In this document: positions 1-7,751 of the stretch, piece by piece | Numbering within the stretch: position 1 is the stretch's first letter | Layout of the letters: each line of letters opens with the position of its first letter | Origin: Micromonospora okii | GTDB lineage: Bacteria > Actinomycetota > Actinomycetes > Mycobacteriales > Micromonosporaceae | Reading direction: 5' to 3' | Assembly: GCF_020884795.1 (NCBI RefSeq) | Contig: NZ_BBZF01000020.1 | Location: 1 to 40,332, forward strand | Length of the DNA stretch: 40,332 nucleotides | Made by a program: the position numbers and the translations under genes | Notes under the pieces: generated by a model | What the model was told of the DNA's origin: nothing | Database searches by the model: none | The model's input: the letters and a program-made list of their open reading frames with translations, nothing else

Positions 1-1584
1 CCGGCCCGCGTTCGCCACGACGATCCGCAGGTACGGGTGGGCCCGGTCGTCGTTGGCCTCCAGGTACGCCCGGCGCTGGGCCGCCGCCATGCCCTCCAGT
101 TCCTCCCGCTCACCGGCGAAGGTCTCCTCCCCCGGCAGCGCGTCGGGCTTGGTCAGCGACCCGAAGTAGACCAGGGTGACCCGGGGTCGGTCCTTGCGGA
201 TCCGCCACGCCGCCTCCACCTCCCGGTTCTGGTCGAAGATCCGCCGCTGCACGCCGAGCAGCGCGTCGTCCTGGCTGAAGAACTGCCGCCCGTGGTCGCT
301 GTAGCCGACGCACTGCCCGTCGCGGACGACGGTGGACACCAGCCCGCCCCGGGCTGCCGGCGGCCACTCGCAGTCGGCCCGCAGCCGCGCCAACTGGTCG
401 GGGACCTGCCAGAGGCCGAAGGAGGCCAGGGCGACGGCCGCCACCGCGACCAGCGCGACGGGCCGGGTCGCCACCGGCGGCTTCGGCGGCACGATCTGGG
501 AGAACCGGTGCCGGAAGGGCGTGAGGTCGACCGGGGGCACGTCCACCTGGAGGTACCAGGCGTTGACCTCCCGGGCCCGCCGGGCCCGGGACAGGCCGCC
601 GCGCCAGGCCCGGTACGCCCCCTCGACGCCGGCCAGCGGCACCACCTGGCCGATCCCGGCCGCCTCGTCGGGCGCCAACCCGTCCGGCGGGACGTCGAGG
701 CTGTTCGTCACGATCAGCAGGGGGTCGGACCGCCCGGTGTCGTCGCGCACCTCGTTGACCAGCTTGAGCAGGGCGTATCCGCCGTTGTCCGGCGCGACGC
801 CCGCCAGCAGGACGATCGGGCAGGCGGTGCGCCGCCACGGCTTCACCCGCCACGGCCGGCGGCGGTACGCGACCCGCAGGTCCCGCAGGAACGCGTGCAC
901 CAGCAGCAGGTCGATCTGCTCCTGGTCCTCCGACAGCCGGGACGGCAGGGTGAGCCGGCTGGCGAAGGCGAAGAAGTCCCCCGCCGCCAGCTCGGGGGCG
1001 AGGTACTGCTGCCGCATGAACCAGCGGAACCGCCGGCCGGCGCCGAACAGCCACCCGCTGGTCAGCAGCCGGAACATCAGCCCGGGCAGGAAGCGCAGGG
1101 CCAGCCACAGCAGCAGGCCCGGCCACCCGCCGAGATCCGGCGCCTGCTGCCCGTCCCCGGTCGCCCGCTGCGAGATCCGCTCGCGGAGCTGCCGGGCCAG
1201 CTCCCGCTTGCGCCGGTTCGTCGGCACCCCGGACAGGTCCACCTGCATGAGGCCGTCGGCCAGCACGTAGTGATGGAACCGCAGCGGGTCGCCGCCGCCG
1301 AAGTTCCCCGCCGTCAGCCCCGAGTACGCCTCGTGCAGCAGCGCGCGCACGTCGCGGCCGGTGGCGTCGACGCGCACGTGGGGCACCCGCCGCTCCTCGC
1401 CTGCGAGCACGTGCGCCACCGTCGCCAGCGGCGGCGGCACGCCCCGCCGGGAGACCAGGCACAGCAGCGGGAGCCGCCAGCCGTGGCGGCTCGGCCGCAG
1501 CACCATCGACTCGATCAGGTCGACCAGCCGGTGGAACTGCGCGTAGGTTTGCGCCCCCTGGTCCGGAGCCCTCTGCTCAGCCAT
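1..1584 (-). CDS. Membrane protein with C-terminal periplasmic-binding-like domain (3' end outside window)
   Basis: The frame opens at ATG 1584 behind GGGGAC and stays open to base 1, so at least 528 residues are present and the C-terminus is missing. Residues 1-370 look cytoplasmic and rich in Arg; no Walker A motif is seen. A hydrophobic segment at about residues 371-391 (VATRPVALVAVAAVALASFG) should cross the membrane. After it, stretches such as GQCVGYSDHG, RVTLVYFGSL and YLRIVVANAG resemble the start of a branched-chain amino-acid-type (Peripla_BP) ligand-binding domain. From memory, streptomycetes carry a family with this order (conserved N-terminal half, one membrane helix, solute-binding-like domain), often annotated as ABC substrate-binding protein. 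Here no permease or ATPase is adjacent, so a one-pass sensor is more likely than a transporter subunit. The 280 bp upstream (1585-1864) separates it from the ABC gene on the same strand. Function unknown. Confidence 0.75.
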   Translation of the reverse strand, partial: MAEQRAPDQGAQTYAQFHRLVDLIESMVLRPSRHGWRLPLLCLVSRRGVPPPLATVAHVLAGEERRVPHVRVDATGRDVRALLHEAYSGLTAGNFGGGDPLRFHHYVLADGLMQVDLSGVPTNRRKRELARQLRERISQRATGDGQQAPDLGGWPGLLLWLALRFLPGLMFRLLTSGWLFGAGRRFRWFMRQQYLAPELAAGDFFAFASRLTLPSRLSEDQEQIDLLLVHAFLRDLRVAYRRRPWRVKPWRRTACPIVLLAGVAPDNGGYALLKLVNEVRDDTGRSDPLLIVTNSLDVPPDGLAPDEAAGIGQVVPLAGVEGAYRAWRGGLSRARRAREVNAWYLQVDVPPVDLTPFRHRFSQIVPPKPPVATRPVALVAVAAVALASFGLWQVPDQLARLRADCEWPPAARGGLVSTVVRDGQCVGYSDHGRQFFSQDDALLGVQRRIFDQNREVEAAWRIRKDRPRVTLVYFGSLTKPDALPGEETFAGEREELEGMAAAQRRAYLEANDDRAHPYLRIVVANAGR

Positions 1585-1864
1585 GTGTCCCCGTTTCCGA
1601 AGCCGCTGGGGAATCGGTGCGCCGCCGCAAGGAATGGCCCACCGGCCCGGACGCGGAGCGGGGTTTCGGGCGGGGCCTTCCCTGGTCCGTGCCGTCATGT
1701 CGCTTGTGGAAGGTCGAGCCGGCCGCTCGATGGTAGCGCGGGTGACCAGGCCGCCGGGGGAACTGTCGGAACGTCATCCGCGCCGCCCACGAAGAGCGGC
1801 GGAAGCTGTCGGCTTTCCGATTCCCGGCAGCGCATCCGGTGGCTCCCGTCGCCGCCCGGGCGGA

Positions 1865-3664
1865 TCAGGCGGCGAGGGCGGCGTACCGGCCGGCGCGGTC
1901 GAGCAGGCTCGCGTGCGTGCCGGACTCGACGACGCGCCCGTGGTCGAGCACGGCGATCTGGTCGGCGTCGCGCACGGTGGAGAGCCGGTGGGCGATGGTG
2001 ATCGTGGTACGCCCCTTGGCCAGCTCGTCGAGCGCCCGCTGCACGGCGCGCTCGGTCTCGGTGTCCAGCGCGCTGGTGGCCTCGTCGAGGACGAGGACCC
2101 GGGGGTCGCGCAGGACGGTGCGGGCGATGGCGAGGCGCTGCTTCTCGCCGCCGGAGAACCGGTGCCCCCGCGAGCCGACCATCGTGTCGTACCCGTCGGG
2201 GAGGGCCGCGATGAGGTCGTGGATCTGGGCGGCGCGGGCCGCGTCCTCGATCTCGGCGTCGGTGGCGTCCGGGCGGGCGTACCGCAGGTTCTCCCGCACG
2301 GTGGTGTGCAGCAGGTAGGTTTCCTGGCTGACCACGCCCACGACGGCGGCCAGGTCCGTCAGCCGCATGTCGCGCAGGTCGACGCCGTCGATGGTGACCC
2401 GCCCGGCGGTGGGGTCGTGCAGCCGGCTGACCAGGGCGGCGAGGGTGCTCTTGCCGGAGCCGGTGTGGCCGACGACGGCCAGGCCGGTGCCGGCCGGCAC
2501 GTCGAGGGTGACCCCGGCGAGGGCGGCGGTGTCGCTGCCCGGGTAGGTGAACGTGACCTCCTCGACGCGGACGTGGCCGCGCACCCGGCGCGGGTCGATC
2601 TCGACGGGCCGCTCGGGGTCGTCGACCTCGACGGGGAGGTCGAGGTACTCGAAGATCCGGGCGAACAGCGCCATCGAGGCGGTGAGCGAGACCCCCACGT
2701 CGAGCAGGCCCATCAGCGGCCGGAACAGCCCGCCCTGCAGGGCGGTGAAGGCGACCAGGGTGCCGATGCTCAGCGTGCCGGCGGCCCCGGGCAGGCCCGC
2801 GCCGAGGTAAATGAGCGCGGGAATGGCCGCGAAGATGACGCTCATCGAGGCCATCCGCCAGCGACCGGCCAGGTCGGAGCGCAGCTCCAGGTCGACCAGG
2901 CGGGCCGACGAGGCGGCGAACCGGTCGACGAGCGCGGCGCCCGCGCCGAGGGTCTTGCTGAGCTGCACGCCGCTGATCGACAGCCCCTCCTCGATGGTGA
3001 CGTTGAGGTCGGCCAGCTCGCGCTGCCGCTGCGCGGTGATCTCCCGGCGCATCCGGGCGACCCGGCGGGTGAGCCAGATCGCCGGCGGCAGCACGACCAG
3101 GGAGATCAGCGAGAGCCGCCAGGACAGCGCCACCATGGCGACGGCGGTGGCGACGACGGTGGTGAGGTTCGAGGCGATCGAGGTCGCGGTGGAGGTGACC
3201 ACCGTCTGCATTCCGCCGATGTCGTTGGTGATGCGCGACTGCACCTCGCCCGTGCGGGTGCGGGTGAAGAACGCGATCGACTGGCGGTGCAGGTGGGCGA
3301 AGACGTCGGTGCGCAGCCGGTGCATGACCTGCTGGCCGACGCGGGTGGAGAGCCAGGTCTGGACCACGCCGAGGGCGGCGGTCACGACGGCCACGGCGAC
3401 CATGCCGGCGACGAGGCCCGTCAGCAGGGGCAGGTCGCGCTCGGGCAGGGCCCGGTCGATCACGGCGCGCAGCAGGAACGGCGAGGCCATGGCGACGATC
3501 GAGGAGGCCACGATGATCGCGGTGACGATGGCGAGCTGCCAGCGGTGCGCCGCGAAGAGTCGGCCGACCCGGCGCAGCGACACCTGCCGGGCCTGCGCCT
3601 TCTCGGCGGCGCTCACGGTGCGGGGGCCGCCACGGCCCTCGCGGTGGATGGGGGGTGCGTCCAA
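1865..3664 (-). CDS. ABC exporter, fused permease-ATPase (multidrug type)
   Basis: A 599-residue half-transporter of the MsbA/LmrA/BmrA type, expected to work as a homodimer exporting drugs or lipids from the cytoplasm. The N-terminal membrane domain (about residues 35-320) begins with a hydrophobic helix (WQLAIVTAIIVASSIVAMAS). The nucleotide-binding domain shows Walker A GHTGSGKST (about 397-405), Q-loop VSQETYLLHTTVRENL, signature FSGGEKQRLAIART (about 500) and Walker B VLVLDEATSALD, all intact. The ATG at 3664 gives an N-terminus of about 15 extra residues; an in-frame GTG (VSAAEKAQ) is a possible alternative. The gene diverges from a MarR regulator, and a near-palindromic 21-bp site lies between the two starts, so repression by the MarR protein with drug-induced release is the likely control. 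Substrate cannot be read from sequence. Confidence 0.93.
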   Translation of the reverse strand: MDAPPIHREGRGGPRTVSAAEKAQARQVSLRRVGRLFAAHRWQLAIVTAIIVASSIVAMASPFLLRAVIDRALPERDLPLLTGLVAGMVAVAVVTAALGVVQTWLSTRVGQQVMHRLRTDVFAHLHRQSIAFFTRTRTGEVQSRITNDIGGMQTVVTSTATSIASNLTTVVATAVAMVALSWRLSLISLVVLPPAIWLTRRVARMRREITAQRQRELADLNVTIEEGLSISGVQLSKTLGAGAALVDRFAASSARLVDLELRSDLAGRWRMASMSVIFAAIPALIYLGAGLPGAAGTLSIGTLVAFTALQGGLFRPLMGLLDVGVSLTASMALFARIFEYLDLPVEVDDPERPVEIDPRRVRGHVRVEEVTFTYPGSDTAALAGVTLDVPAGTGLAVVGHTGSGKSTLAALVSRLHDPTAGRVTIDGVDLRDMRLTDLAAVVGVVSQETYLLHTTVRENLRYARPDATDAEIEDAARAAQIHDLIAALPDGYDTMVGSRGHRFSGGEKQRLAIARTVLRDPRVLVLDEATSALDTETERAVQRALDELAKGRTTITIAHRLSTVRDADQIAVLDHGRVVESGTHASLLDRAGRYAALAA

Positions 3665-3700
3665 GGGGATGCCCCTTCCGGTCGGGGAGATATTGCTGAG

Positions 3701-3721
3701 GTTACCTCATCATGAGGTGAC
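3701..3721. promoter_or_regulatory. Putative MarR operator between exporter and regulator genes
   Basis: An inverted repeat with a perfect 15-bp core, ACCTCAT-C-ATGAGGT (3704-3718), extends to GTTACCTCAT/ATGAGGTGAC with one mismatch. It lies 37 bp before the exporter start and 30 bp before the marR start. MarR dimers typically bind such 15-20 bp palindromes in shared promoter regions, so it probably controls both genes. Binding is inferred from position and symmetry only. Confidence 0.7.
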
Positions 3722-3736
3722 AACAGTGATTGCTGC

Positions 3737-3748
3737 TACCGTATTCCC
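3737..3748 (+). promoter_or_regulatory. Candidate -10 element for leaderless marR transcript
   Basis: TACCGT (3737-3742) fits the actinobacterial TANNNT -10 pattern and lies 6 bases before the GTG at 3749, so transcription would begin at or next to the start codon. No Shine-Dalgarno sequence precedes that GTG, which supports a leaderless message. A clear -35 element is not seen at ideal spacing. Confidence 0.4.
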
Positions 3749-4210
3749 GTGACCGCCGACGGCCCCGCCCCCGACCCGGGCCCCGCCCGGGACGGTCGGG
3801 CGGTCGACGAGGAGGGCCTGGCCGAGACCTTCTCGGCCGTCGCCCGTCGCCTGCGGCACCTGTCCCGGCAGACCCTCGAACCGTGGGAGATCAACCCGGG
3901 GCACGCCCGCGCCCTCGGCGTGCTCCTCCGGCACGGCGCGATGCGACTCAGCGCGCTCGCCGAGCACCTGCGCATCGCCCCGCGCTCCACCACCGAGGTC
4001 GTCGACGGCCTCGAGGAGCGCGGCCTGGTCGCCCGCCACCCCGACCCGGCCGACCGGCGGGCCATCCTGGTCACCCCCACCGACGAGGGGGTACGGGTCG
4101 GCACGGCGATCCGCGCGGCCCGGCACGCCGAGGCCGAGCGCCTCTTCGGCGGGCTCACCCCGACCGACCGGGCCCACCTGGCCCGCATCCTGCGCGCCCT
4201 GCGCGACTGA
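3749..4210 (+). CDS. MarR family transcriptional regulator
   Basis: A 153-residue winged-helix regulator. The DNA-binding core is clear: MRLSALAEHLRIAPRSTTEV is the helix-turn-helix (about residues 67-90), followed by the conserved wing segment DGLEERGLVARHPDPADRRA with the D-x-R-R signature of MarR proteins. The terminal helices (AETFSAVARRLRHLSRQTL and the C-terminal AERLFGGL-to-ILRALRD part) would form the dimer interface. GTG 3749 is chosen because the domain starts soon after it and a -10-like TACCGT sits just upstream. It is divergent from the ABC exporter at 1865-3664 with a palindrome between them, the standard arrangement for a ligand-responsive repressor of an efflux pump. Confidence 0.93.
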   Translation: MTADGPAPDPGPARDGRAVDEEGLAETFSAVARRLRHLSRQTLEPWEINPGHARALGVLLRHGAMRLSALAEHLRIAPRSTTEVVDGLEERGLVARHPDPADRRAILVTPTDEGVRVGTAIRAARHAEAERLFGGLTPTDRAHLARILRALRD

Positions 4211-4222
4211 CCCGCCTCCCGC

Positions 4223-4347
4223 CTGACCGGCCCAACTAACGCCTCCCGACGGTCCGCCCCGACTCACCCCCGGCCGCCCTCAGCCTGACCGGCCCGGCTA
4301 ACGCCTTCCGGCGGCCCGCCCCGACTCACTCCCGGGCCGCCCTCCGC
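4223..4347. repeat. Two imperfect direct repeats of about 62 bp, intergenic
   Basis: Two adjacent units, 4223-4284 and 4285-4347, both begin CTGACCGGCCC, carry CTAACGCCT near base 12 and end in a CCGACTCAC....GGCCGCCCTC segment. Shorter fragments of the same words (GACTCACGTCTCCCGCC, CTGACGCCTG) continue to about 4420, as if more units had decayed. The block fills the 270 bp between the convergent marR and AbiEi/DUF559 genes. No coding potential or strong hairpin is evident. Confidence 0.6.
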
Positions 4348-4480
4348 TCACGCCCCCCGCAGGACCGCCCGGACTCACGTCTCCCGCCCTCGCACCGACT
4401 GATGCCCCCGCTGACGCCTGCCGCGCGGCCGAACCGGCTTCACGAATCCGGTCTCCCTGCTCGCCGCTTCGCGGCCCGGT

Positions 4481-5435
4481 TCAGGTCGAGCGTCGGTTCG
4501 CCAGGATCGCCAGGGCCTCCTCGCGCACCCGCTCCGGCTCCCGCACCAGCCTGCGGTGCGCGAAGCGGACGACGAGGATGCCGCGGGTGGCCAGCAGGGC
4601 GTCGCGGCGCAGATCGACCTCCCGCTGCCACGGGTCGCCGTGCGCGGTCGCGCCGTCCAGCTCGAAGTCGACCCGTTCCCGCTCGGCGTAGGCGTCGAGG
4701 TACATCGTCCGCCCCTCGATCCGCACCCGGAACTGTCGGCGGAGGGTCGCGCATTCCCGGGCCGGTGAAGACGTGGTCGTGCCCCCACACCTCCAGCGGG
4801 CTGCGGCAGCCGGCAGCCAGCCGGTCCAGCAGGGCGCGCAGCTCGGCGCGGCCGGTCAGACGGGGCGCACCGGCGAGCGCCGCGTCGAGGCGGGCCGGCG
4901 TGGTCAGGCCGTCGTTGACGGCGCGGATCAGCGGGGCGGGACGGTCCACGGCGGGCAGCAGCGGCCAGGCGTCGACCAGCGCCCGCTCAGGCCGGACGAC
5001 GGGCACCCCGCGCCGGGTGACGCAATGCGGAGCCGCCGCGACGAACCCCCGTCGATGATGCAGCACGAGGTACGGCCGGGAGCGCAGCCCCGCTCCGGCC
5101 GGCACGTCGAGATGCACCGGCTCCTCGTCGGGCTGCCGGCGTACGCCCCAGGCGTGCAGGGCGGTGGGCCCGCCGAGCGCCGCCCGCCCGTCCCCGTACG
5201 CCAGCGCGGCGCGCTGTCGCAGCTCGATCGGGAGCCGGGCGAGCGGCGCGACAGCCGAGGCGGCGTCAAGCGGGCGCGCCAGGCGTGCGTCGGCGTACAC
5301 GCCGGGCAGCACCCGGAGCACCCTCCCGGTGTCGACGGCGTGGCGCAGCACCCAGGCGGGCACCACCTGGGCAGCCACGGCTCGGGTGACCAGGCCGGCG
5401 TGTCGGGCCAGCAGTTCCAGGAGCGGTTCGACCAC
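4481..5435 (-). pseudogene. AbiEi-antitoxin-like / DUF559 nuclease-fold protein, frameshifted
   Basis: The N-terminal part (VEPLLELLARHAGLVTRAVA, then VLPGVYADARLA) matches the winged-helix AbiEi-type antitoxin domain found at the front of many actinobacterial proteins. The C-terminal part (YLDAYAERERVDFELDGATA, then GILVVRFAHRRLVREPE) is a DUF559/PD-(D/E)XK-like domain. They lie in different frames. Reading stays in the first frame to about HDHVFTGPG, and the second frame resumes with ATLRRQFRVRIEGRTM. Removing one G in the CCCGGG at 4756-4761 joins them into one protein of about 317 residues. Either the gene is broken by a 1-bp insertion or the base is a sequencing error. GTG 5435 is the start nearest the domain; an in-frame TTG at 5528 would add 31 residues. 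Such proteins are often annotated as orphan type IV antitoxins; no AbiEii toxin is next to it. Confidence 0.75.
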
Positions 5436-5550
5436 GGCCCCGACGGTTCCCGCGAGCGGTGCCGCTGCGCAACCGCCGCGCCGCCCGGGTGTGGACGACG
5501 GGCCCCCTGTGGACAACGCCCGCACCAACCGCCGGCTGTGCTACGCGAAC

Positions 5551-5617
5551 CTCGATCGTCTGCTGGTTTCGGAGACTTCCACCGGCGTGTCGTCTCACTT
5601 CCCAACAGACGATCGAG
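5551..5617. repeat. Long inverted repeat upstream of the ArsR gene
   Basis: CTCGATCGTCTGCTGG (5551-5566) is matched by CCAACAGACGATCGAG (5602-5617), 15 of 16 bases pairing. Nested inside are GAGAC (5572-5576) and GTCTC (5592-5596). The structure ends 51 bp before the arsR start and about 115 bp upstream of the divergent AbiEi-like start. It could be an operator pair, an attenuator or the relic of a miniature element. An AT-rich stretch (AATATAAGTGAAG, from 5639) that probably holds the arsR promoter follows it. Confidence 0.6.
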
Positions 5618-5668
5618 AAGAGCCGGGTCTCCACACCAAATATAAGTGAAGTCTGATAGAAAGGACGG

Positions 5669-6229
5669 GTGCACGCCTTCGACGTGCTCGGCGAGCCGGT
5701 GCGCCGTCGGATCCTCGAACTGCTCGCCGAGGGCGAGCGGAGCGCCGGGTCCGTCTGCGAGGTGATCCGAGCGGAGTTCGGCATCTCCCAGCCGGCCGTG
5801 TCCCAGCACCTCAAGGTGCTGCGGGACAACGGCTTCGCCACCGTGCGCCCCCAGGGGGCCCGCCGGCTGTACAGGGTCAACCCCGAGCCGCTGCGCGAGG
5901 TCGACGACTGGCTCGGCAACTTCCGCCGGTTCTGGACGCCGCCGCTGCACGCGCTGGCCACCGAGCTGGCCCGGGGCCGCCGGGAGCGCCGACTCGCCGG
6001 GCAGGCACGTGACGCCGAAACGGCCCGGGACACCCAAACGGCCCGGGAGACCGAAACGGTCCGCGCCCAAGCGGCCCGCGACACCCAGACGGCCCGAGAC
6101 ACCGAAACGGTCCGCGCCCAAGCGGTCCGCGACACCGAAGCAGGCCGTGACGCCGAAGCAGGCCGTGACGCCCACGCGGCGCGCGGGCCCGCGCAGACAG
6201 ACGATCCCGAGCAGGAGACGAGCGGATGA
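5669..6229 (+). CDS. ArsR family transcriptional regulator with repetitive tail
   Basis: A 186-residue protein. Residues 1-75 are an ArsR winged helix: FDVLGEPVRRRILELLAEGE, then FGISQPAVSQHLKVLRDNGF, then the wing ATVRPQGARRLYRVNPEPL. The metal-binding CxC of classical ArsR proteins is absent, so it belongs to the group that pairs with SRPBCC proteins rather than to arsenic sensors. Residues 110-180 are low-complexity, built of A-R-D-T-x-T-like units; the DNA repeats in 51-bp steps. The GTG at 5669 follows AAGGA, although the spacing is short. The stop overlaps the ATG of the next gene (ATGA), so the two are translationally coupled. The tail is probably disordered and its length likely varies between strains. 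Confidence 0.9.
   Translation: MHAFDVLGEPVRRRILELLAEGERSAGSVCEVIRAEFGISQPAVSQHLKVLRDNGFATVRPQGARRLYRVNPEPLREVDDWLGNFRRFWTPPLHALATELARGRRERRLAGQARDAETARDTQTARETETVRAQAARDTQTARDTETVRAQAVRDTEAGRDAEAGRDAHAARGPAQTDDPEQETSG
6023..6124 (+). repeat. 51-bp tandem repeat inside the arsR gene
   Basis: Two full units (6023-6073, 6074-6124) encode ARDTQTARETETVRAQA and ARDTQTARDTETVRAQA. A third, diverged unit (VRDTEAGRDAEAGRDAHAAR) follows to about 6183. The unit is a multiple of three, so copy-number change would keep frame. Confidence 0.85.
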
Positions 6230-6861
6230 TCGACGCCACGCACCAGATCAGCGCCGTGCAGCGGCGGTTGGGCAGCCGGGTGCTGCCGGCCGGCGAGGCC
6301 CGTGTGCTGACCATCAGCCAGACGTACGACGCGTCGGTCGCCGACGTCTGGGACGCCTGCACCGACCCCGCGCGCATCGCCCGCTGGTTCCTCCCCGTCA
6401 GCGGGGAGCTGCGGCTGCACGGCCGCTACCAACTGGAGGGCAACGCGGGCGGGGTGGTGCAGCGCTGCGACCCGCCGGAGAGCTTCGCCGCCACCTGGGA
6501 GATGGGCGAGCAGGTGAGCTGGATCGAGGTGCGGCTCACCCCGGAGCCCGGGGAGCGGACCCGGTTCACGCTCGAGCACGTGGCGCACGTCGACGAGGTG
6601 GTCTGGGAGCGGTTCGGGCCGGGTGCGGTCGGCATCGGCTGGGACATGGGGCTGCTCGGCCTGGCGACGCACCTGCGCGACGGCGGCGACGCCCGGCAGG
6701 AGGGGGCCGCCTGGGTGGCGTCGGACGAGGCGCGGGAGTTCATGGCGGCGAGCGGCCGGGCCTGGTGCGAGGCCGACGTGGCCTCCGGCACCGACCCGGC
6801 CGAGGCCGCCGCCGCGGCGGAGCGGACCCTGGCGGCGTACACCGGGGCACCGGCCGACTGA
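6226..6861 (+). CDS. SRPBCC (AHSA1-like) domain protein
   Basis: A 211-residue protein of the START/Bet v1-like SRPBCC superfamily, subgroup AHSA1 (activator of Hsp90 ATPase homologue). Family hallmarks are ISQTYDASVADVWDACTDPA, RIARWFLPVSGELRLHGRYQ, the GxxxxCDPPESFAATWE region and GWDMGLLGLATHL near the C-terminal helix that closes the hydrophobic cavity. Such proteins bind hydrophobic ligands; the ligand here is unknown. The first 25 residues precede the domain and the last 60 (VASDEAREFMAAS and onward) form an extra helical tail. ATGA overlap with the ArsR gene shows one operon. ArsR-SRPBCC pairs are frequent in actinobacteria and the regulator usually controls its partner. Confidence 0.88.
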   Translation: MIDATHQISAVQRRLGSRVLPAGEARVLTISQTYDASVADVWDACTDPARIARWFLPVSGELRLHGRYQLEGNAGGVVQRCDPPESFAATWEMGEQVSWIEVRLTPEPGERTRFTLEHVAHVDEVVWERFGPGAVGIGWDMGLLGLATHLRDGGDARQEGAAWVASDEAREFMAASGRAWCEADVASGTDPAEAAAAAERTLAAYTGAPAD

Positions 6862-6918
6862 GCGCCCGGCGCGAAATCCGGCGGCGCGGTGTCACCGGCG
6901 GCGGGCAGACTGTCGGTC

Positions 6919-7470
6919 ATGTCGCCTCGATCCGTCGCCGACCTGGTGGCCCTGCACGACGCGGGCGCCCGGGTGCGCTACCTGCCCTTCTGGGGCCACC
7001 GACCCCGGCGCGACGGCTCGGTGGGGCCGGGCTGCCTGAGCCAGTGGTGGCCCGCCCCGTTCGCGGTGGACGGTCGCGTCTTCGACACCGCCGAGCACTG
7101 GATGATGTGGCGCAAGGCCGTCCTCTTCGGTGACGAGGAGACGGCCGGGCGCGTCCTCGCCGCCGGGCACCCGCAGCGGGCCAAGGCCCTCGGCCGCCAG
7201 GTCTGCGGCTTCGACGAGGCGGTCTGGGCGGCCCACCGGTACGACGTGGTCGTGGCCGGCAGCGTCGCCAAGTTCGCGGCGCACGACGACCTGCGGGCGT
7301 TCCTGCTCGGCACCGGCGACCGGGTGCTGGTGGAGGCCAGCCCGGTGGACCGGGTGTGGGGCATCGGGTTGGCCTCCGACGACCCCGCCGCGCTCGACCC
7401 GACCCGCTGGCGGGGCGACAATTTGCTCGGCTTCGCCCTGATGGACGCCCGGGCCGCCCTGCGCGGCTGA
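6919..7470 (+). CDS. NADAR family protein (YbiA-like N-glycosidase)
   Basis: A protein of 183 residues from ATG 6919. NADAR features are LPFWGH near the start, CLSQWWPAPFAVDGRVFDTA, EHWMMWRKAVLFGD, a central GRQVCGFDEAVWAAHRYDVV and the C-terminal WGIGL....W.GDNLLGFALM block. YbiA of E. coli and the NADAR half of plant COS/RIBA-associated proteins split early riboflavin-pathway intermediates at the N-glycosidic bond. Other NADAR proteins act on ADP-ribose-modified bases, so the substrate here is uncertain. ATG 6919 is preferred over an in-frame GTG at 6889 because the shorter form starts directly ahead of the conserved domain. The gene stands alone, 57 bp after the SRPBCC gene, and is followed by strong hairpins. 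Confidence 0.88.
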   Translation: MSPRSVADLVALHDAGARVRYLPFWGHRPRRDGSVGPGCLSQWWPAPFAVDGRVFDTAEHWMMWRKAVLFGDEETAGRVLAAGHPQRAKALGRQVCGFDEAVWAAHRYDVVVAGSVAKFAAHDDLRAFLLGTGDRVLVEASPVDRVWGIGLASDDPAALDPTRWRGDNLLGFALMDARAALRG

Positions 7471-7476
7471 GCGCAC

Positions 7477-7497
7477 CCCTCGGCCGGCGCCCGAGGG
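7477..7497 (+). terminator. Hairpin after the NADAR gene
   Basis: CCCTCGG (7477-7483) pairs with CCGAGGG (7491-7497) across a 7-nt loop, 6 bases after the NADAR stop. No U-run follows, as is common for GC-rich actinobacterial terminators. It shares bases 7495-7497 with the next, larger inverted repeat. Confidence 0.5.
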
Positions 7498-7548
7498 CGA
7501 TCGTGGACCGTCGACATCGCACCGGGGTGCGACTGTCCACCATCGCCC
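7495..7548. repeat. Large inverted repeat overlapping the first hairpin
   Basis: GGGCGATCGTGGAC (7495-7508) pairs with GTCCACCATCGCCC (7535-7548) with one mismatch. Inside it TCGCACC (7517-7523) pairs with GGTGCGA (7526-7532). It shares bases with the hairpin at 7477-7497, so the two cannot both fully form. The rest of the 536-bp gap to 8007 holds the three LacI operators and no convincing gene. Confidence 0.5.
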
Positions 7549-7737
7549 GTTCGGCGACCTGGTCGGCGGCGCGGATGCGCGTGGGTGCGGTGCGGGCGCG
7601 GGTGCCGCGACGGTTCCGGCGTGCCGGAGCGGATGGCCGGGGCTCCCCGGTCCACGGCGGACCCGGCCGCACCCAACCTAACTCATCGTGACGAATTGAC
7701 CGACCGTGAAGGTAGTCGGCACCTCTGTCGAGGTCTG

Positions 7738-7751
7738 CTAATACGTATCAC
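7738..7751. promoter_or_regulatory. LacI-type operator O1 (imperfect)
   Basis: CTAATACGTATCAC keeps the left half CTAATACG of the two better sites downstream, while the right half is degraded (ATCAC for ATTAG). It lies 269 bp before the LacI-family start codon. It is probably a weaker or auxiliary site that could allow DNA looping with O2 or O3. Confidence 0.55.

Noticed and set aside
6023..6183. CRISPR array
   Set aside because: The repeats are directly adjacent, in frame and coding, with no unique spacers.
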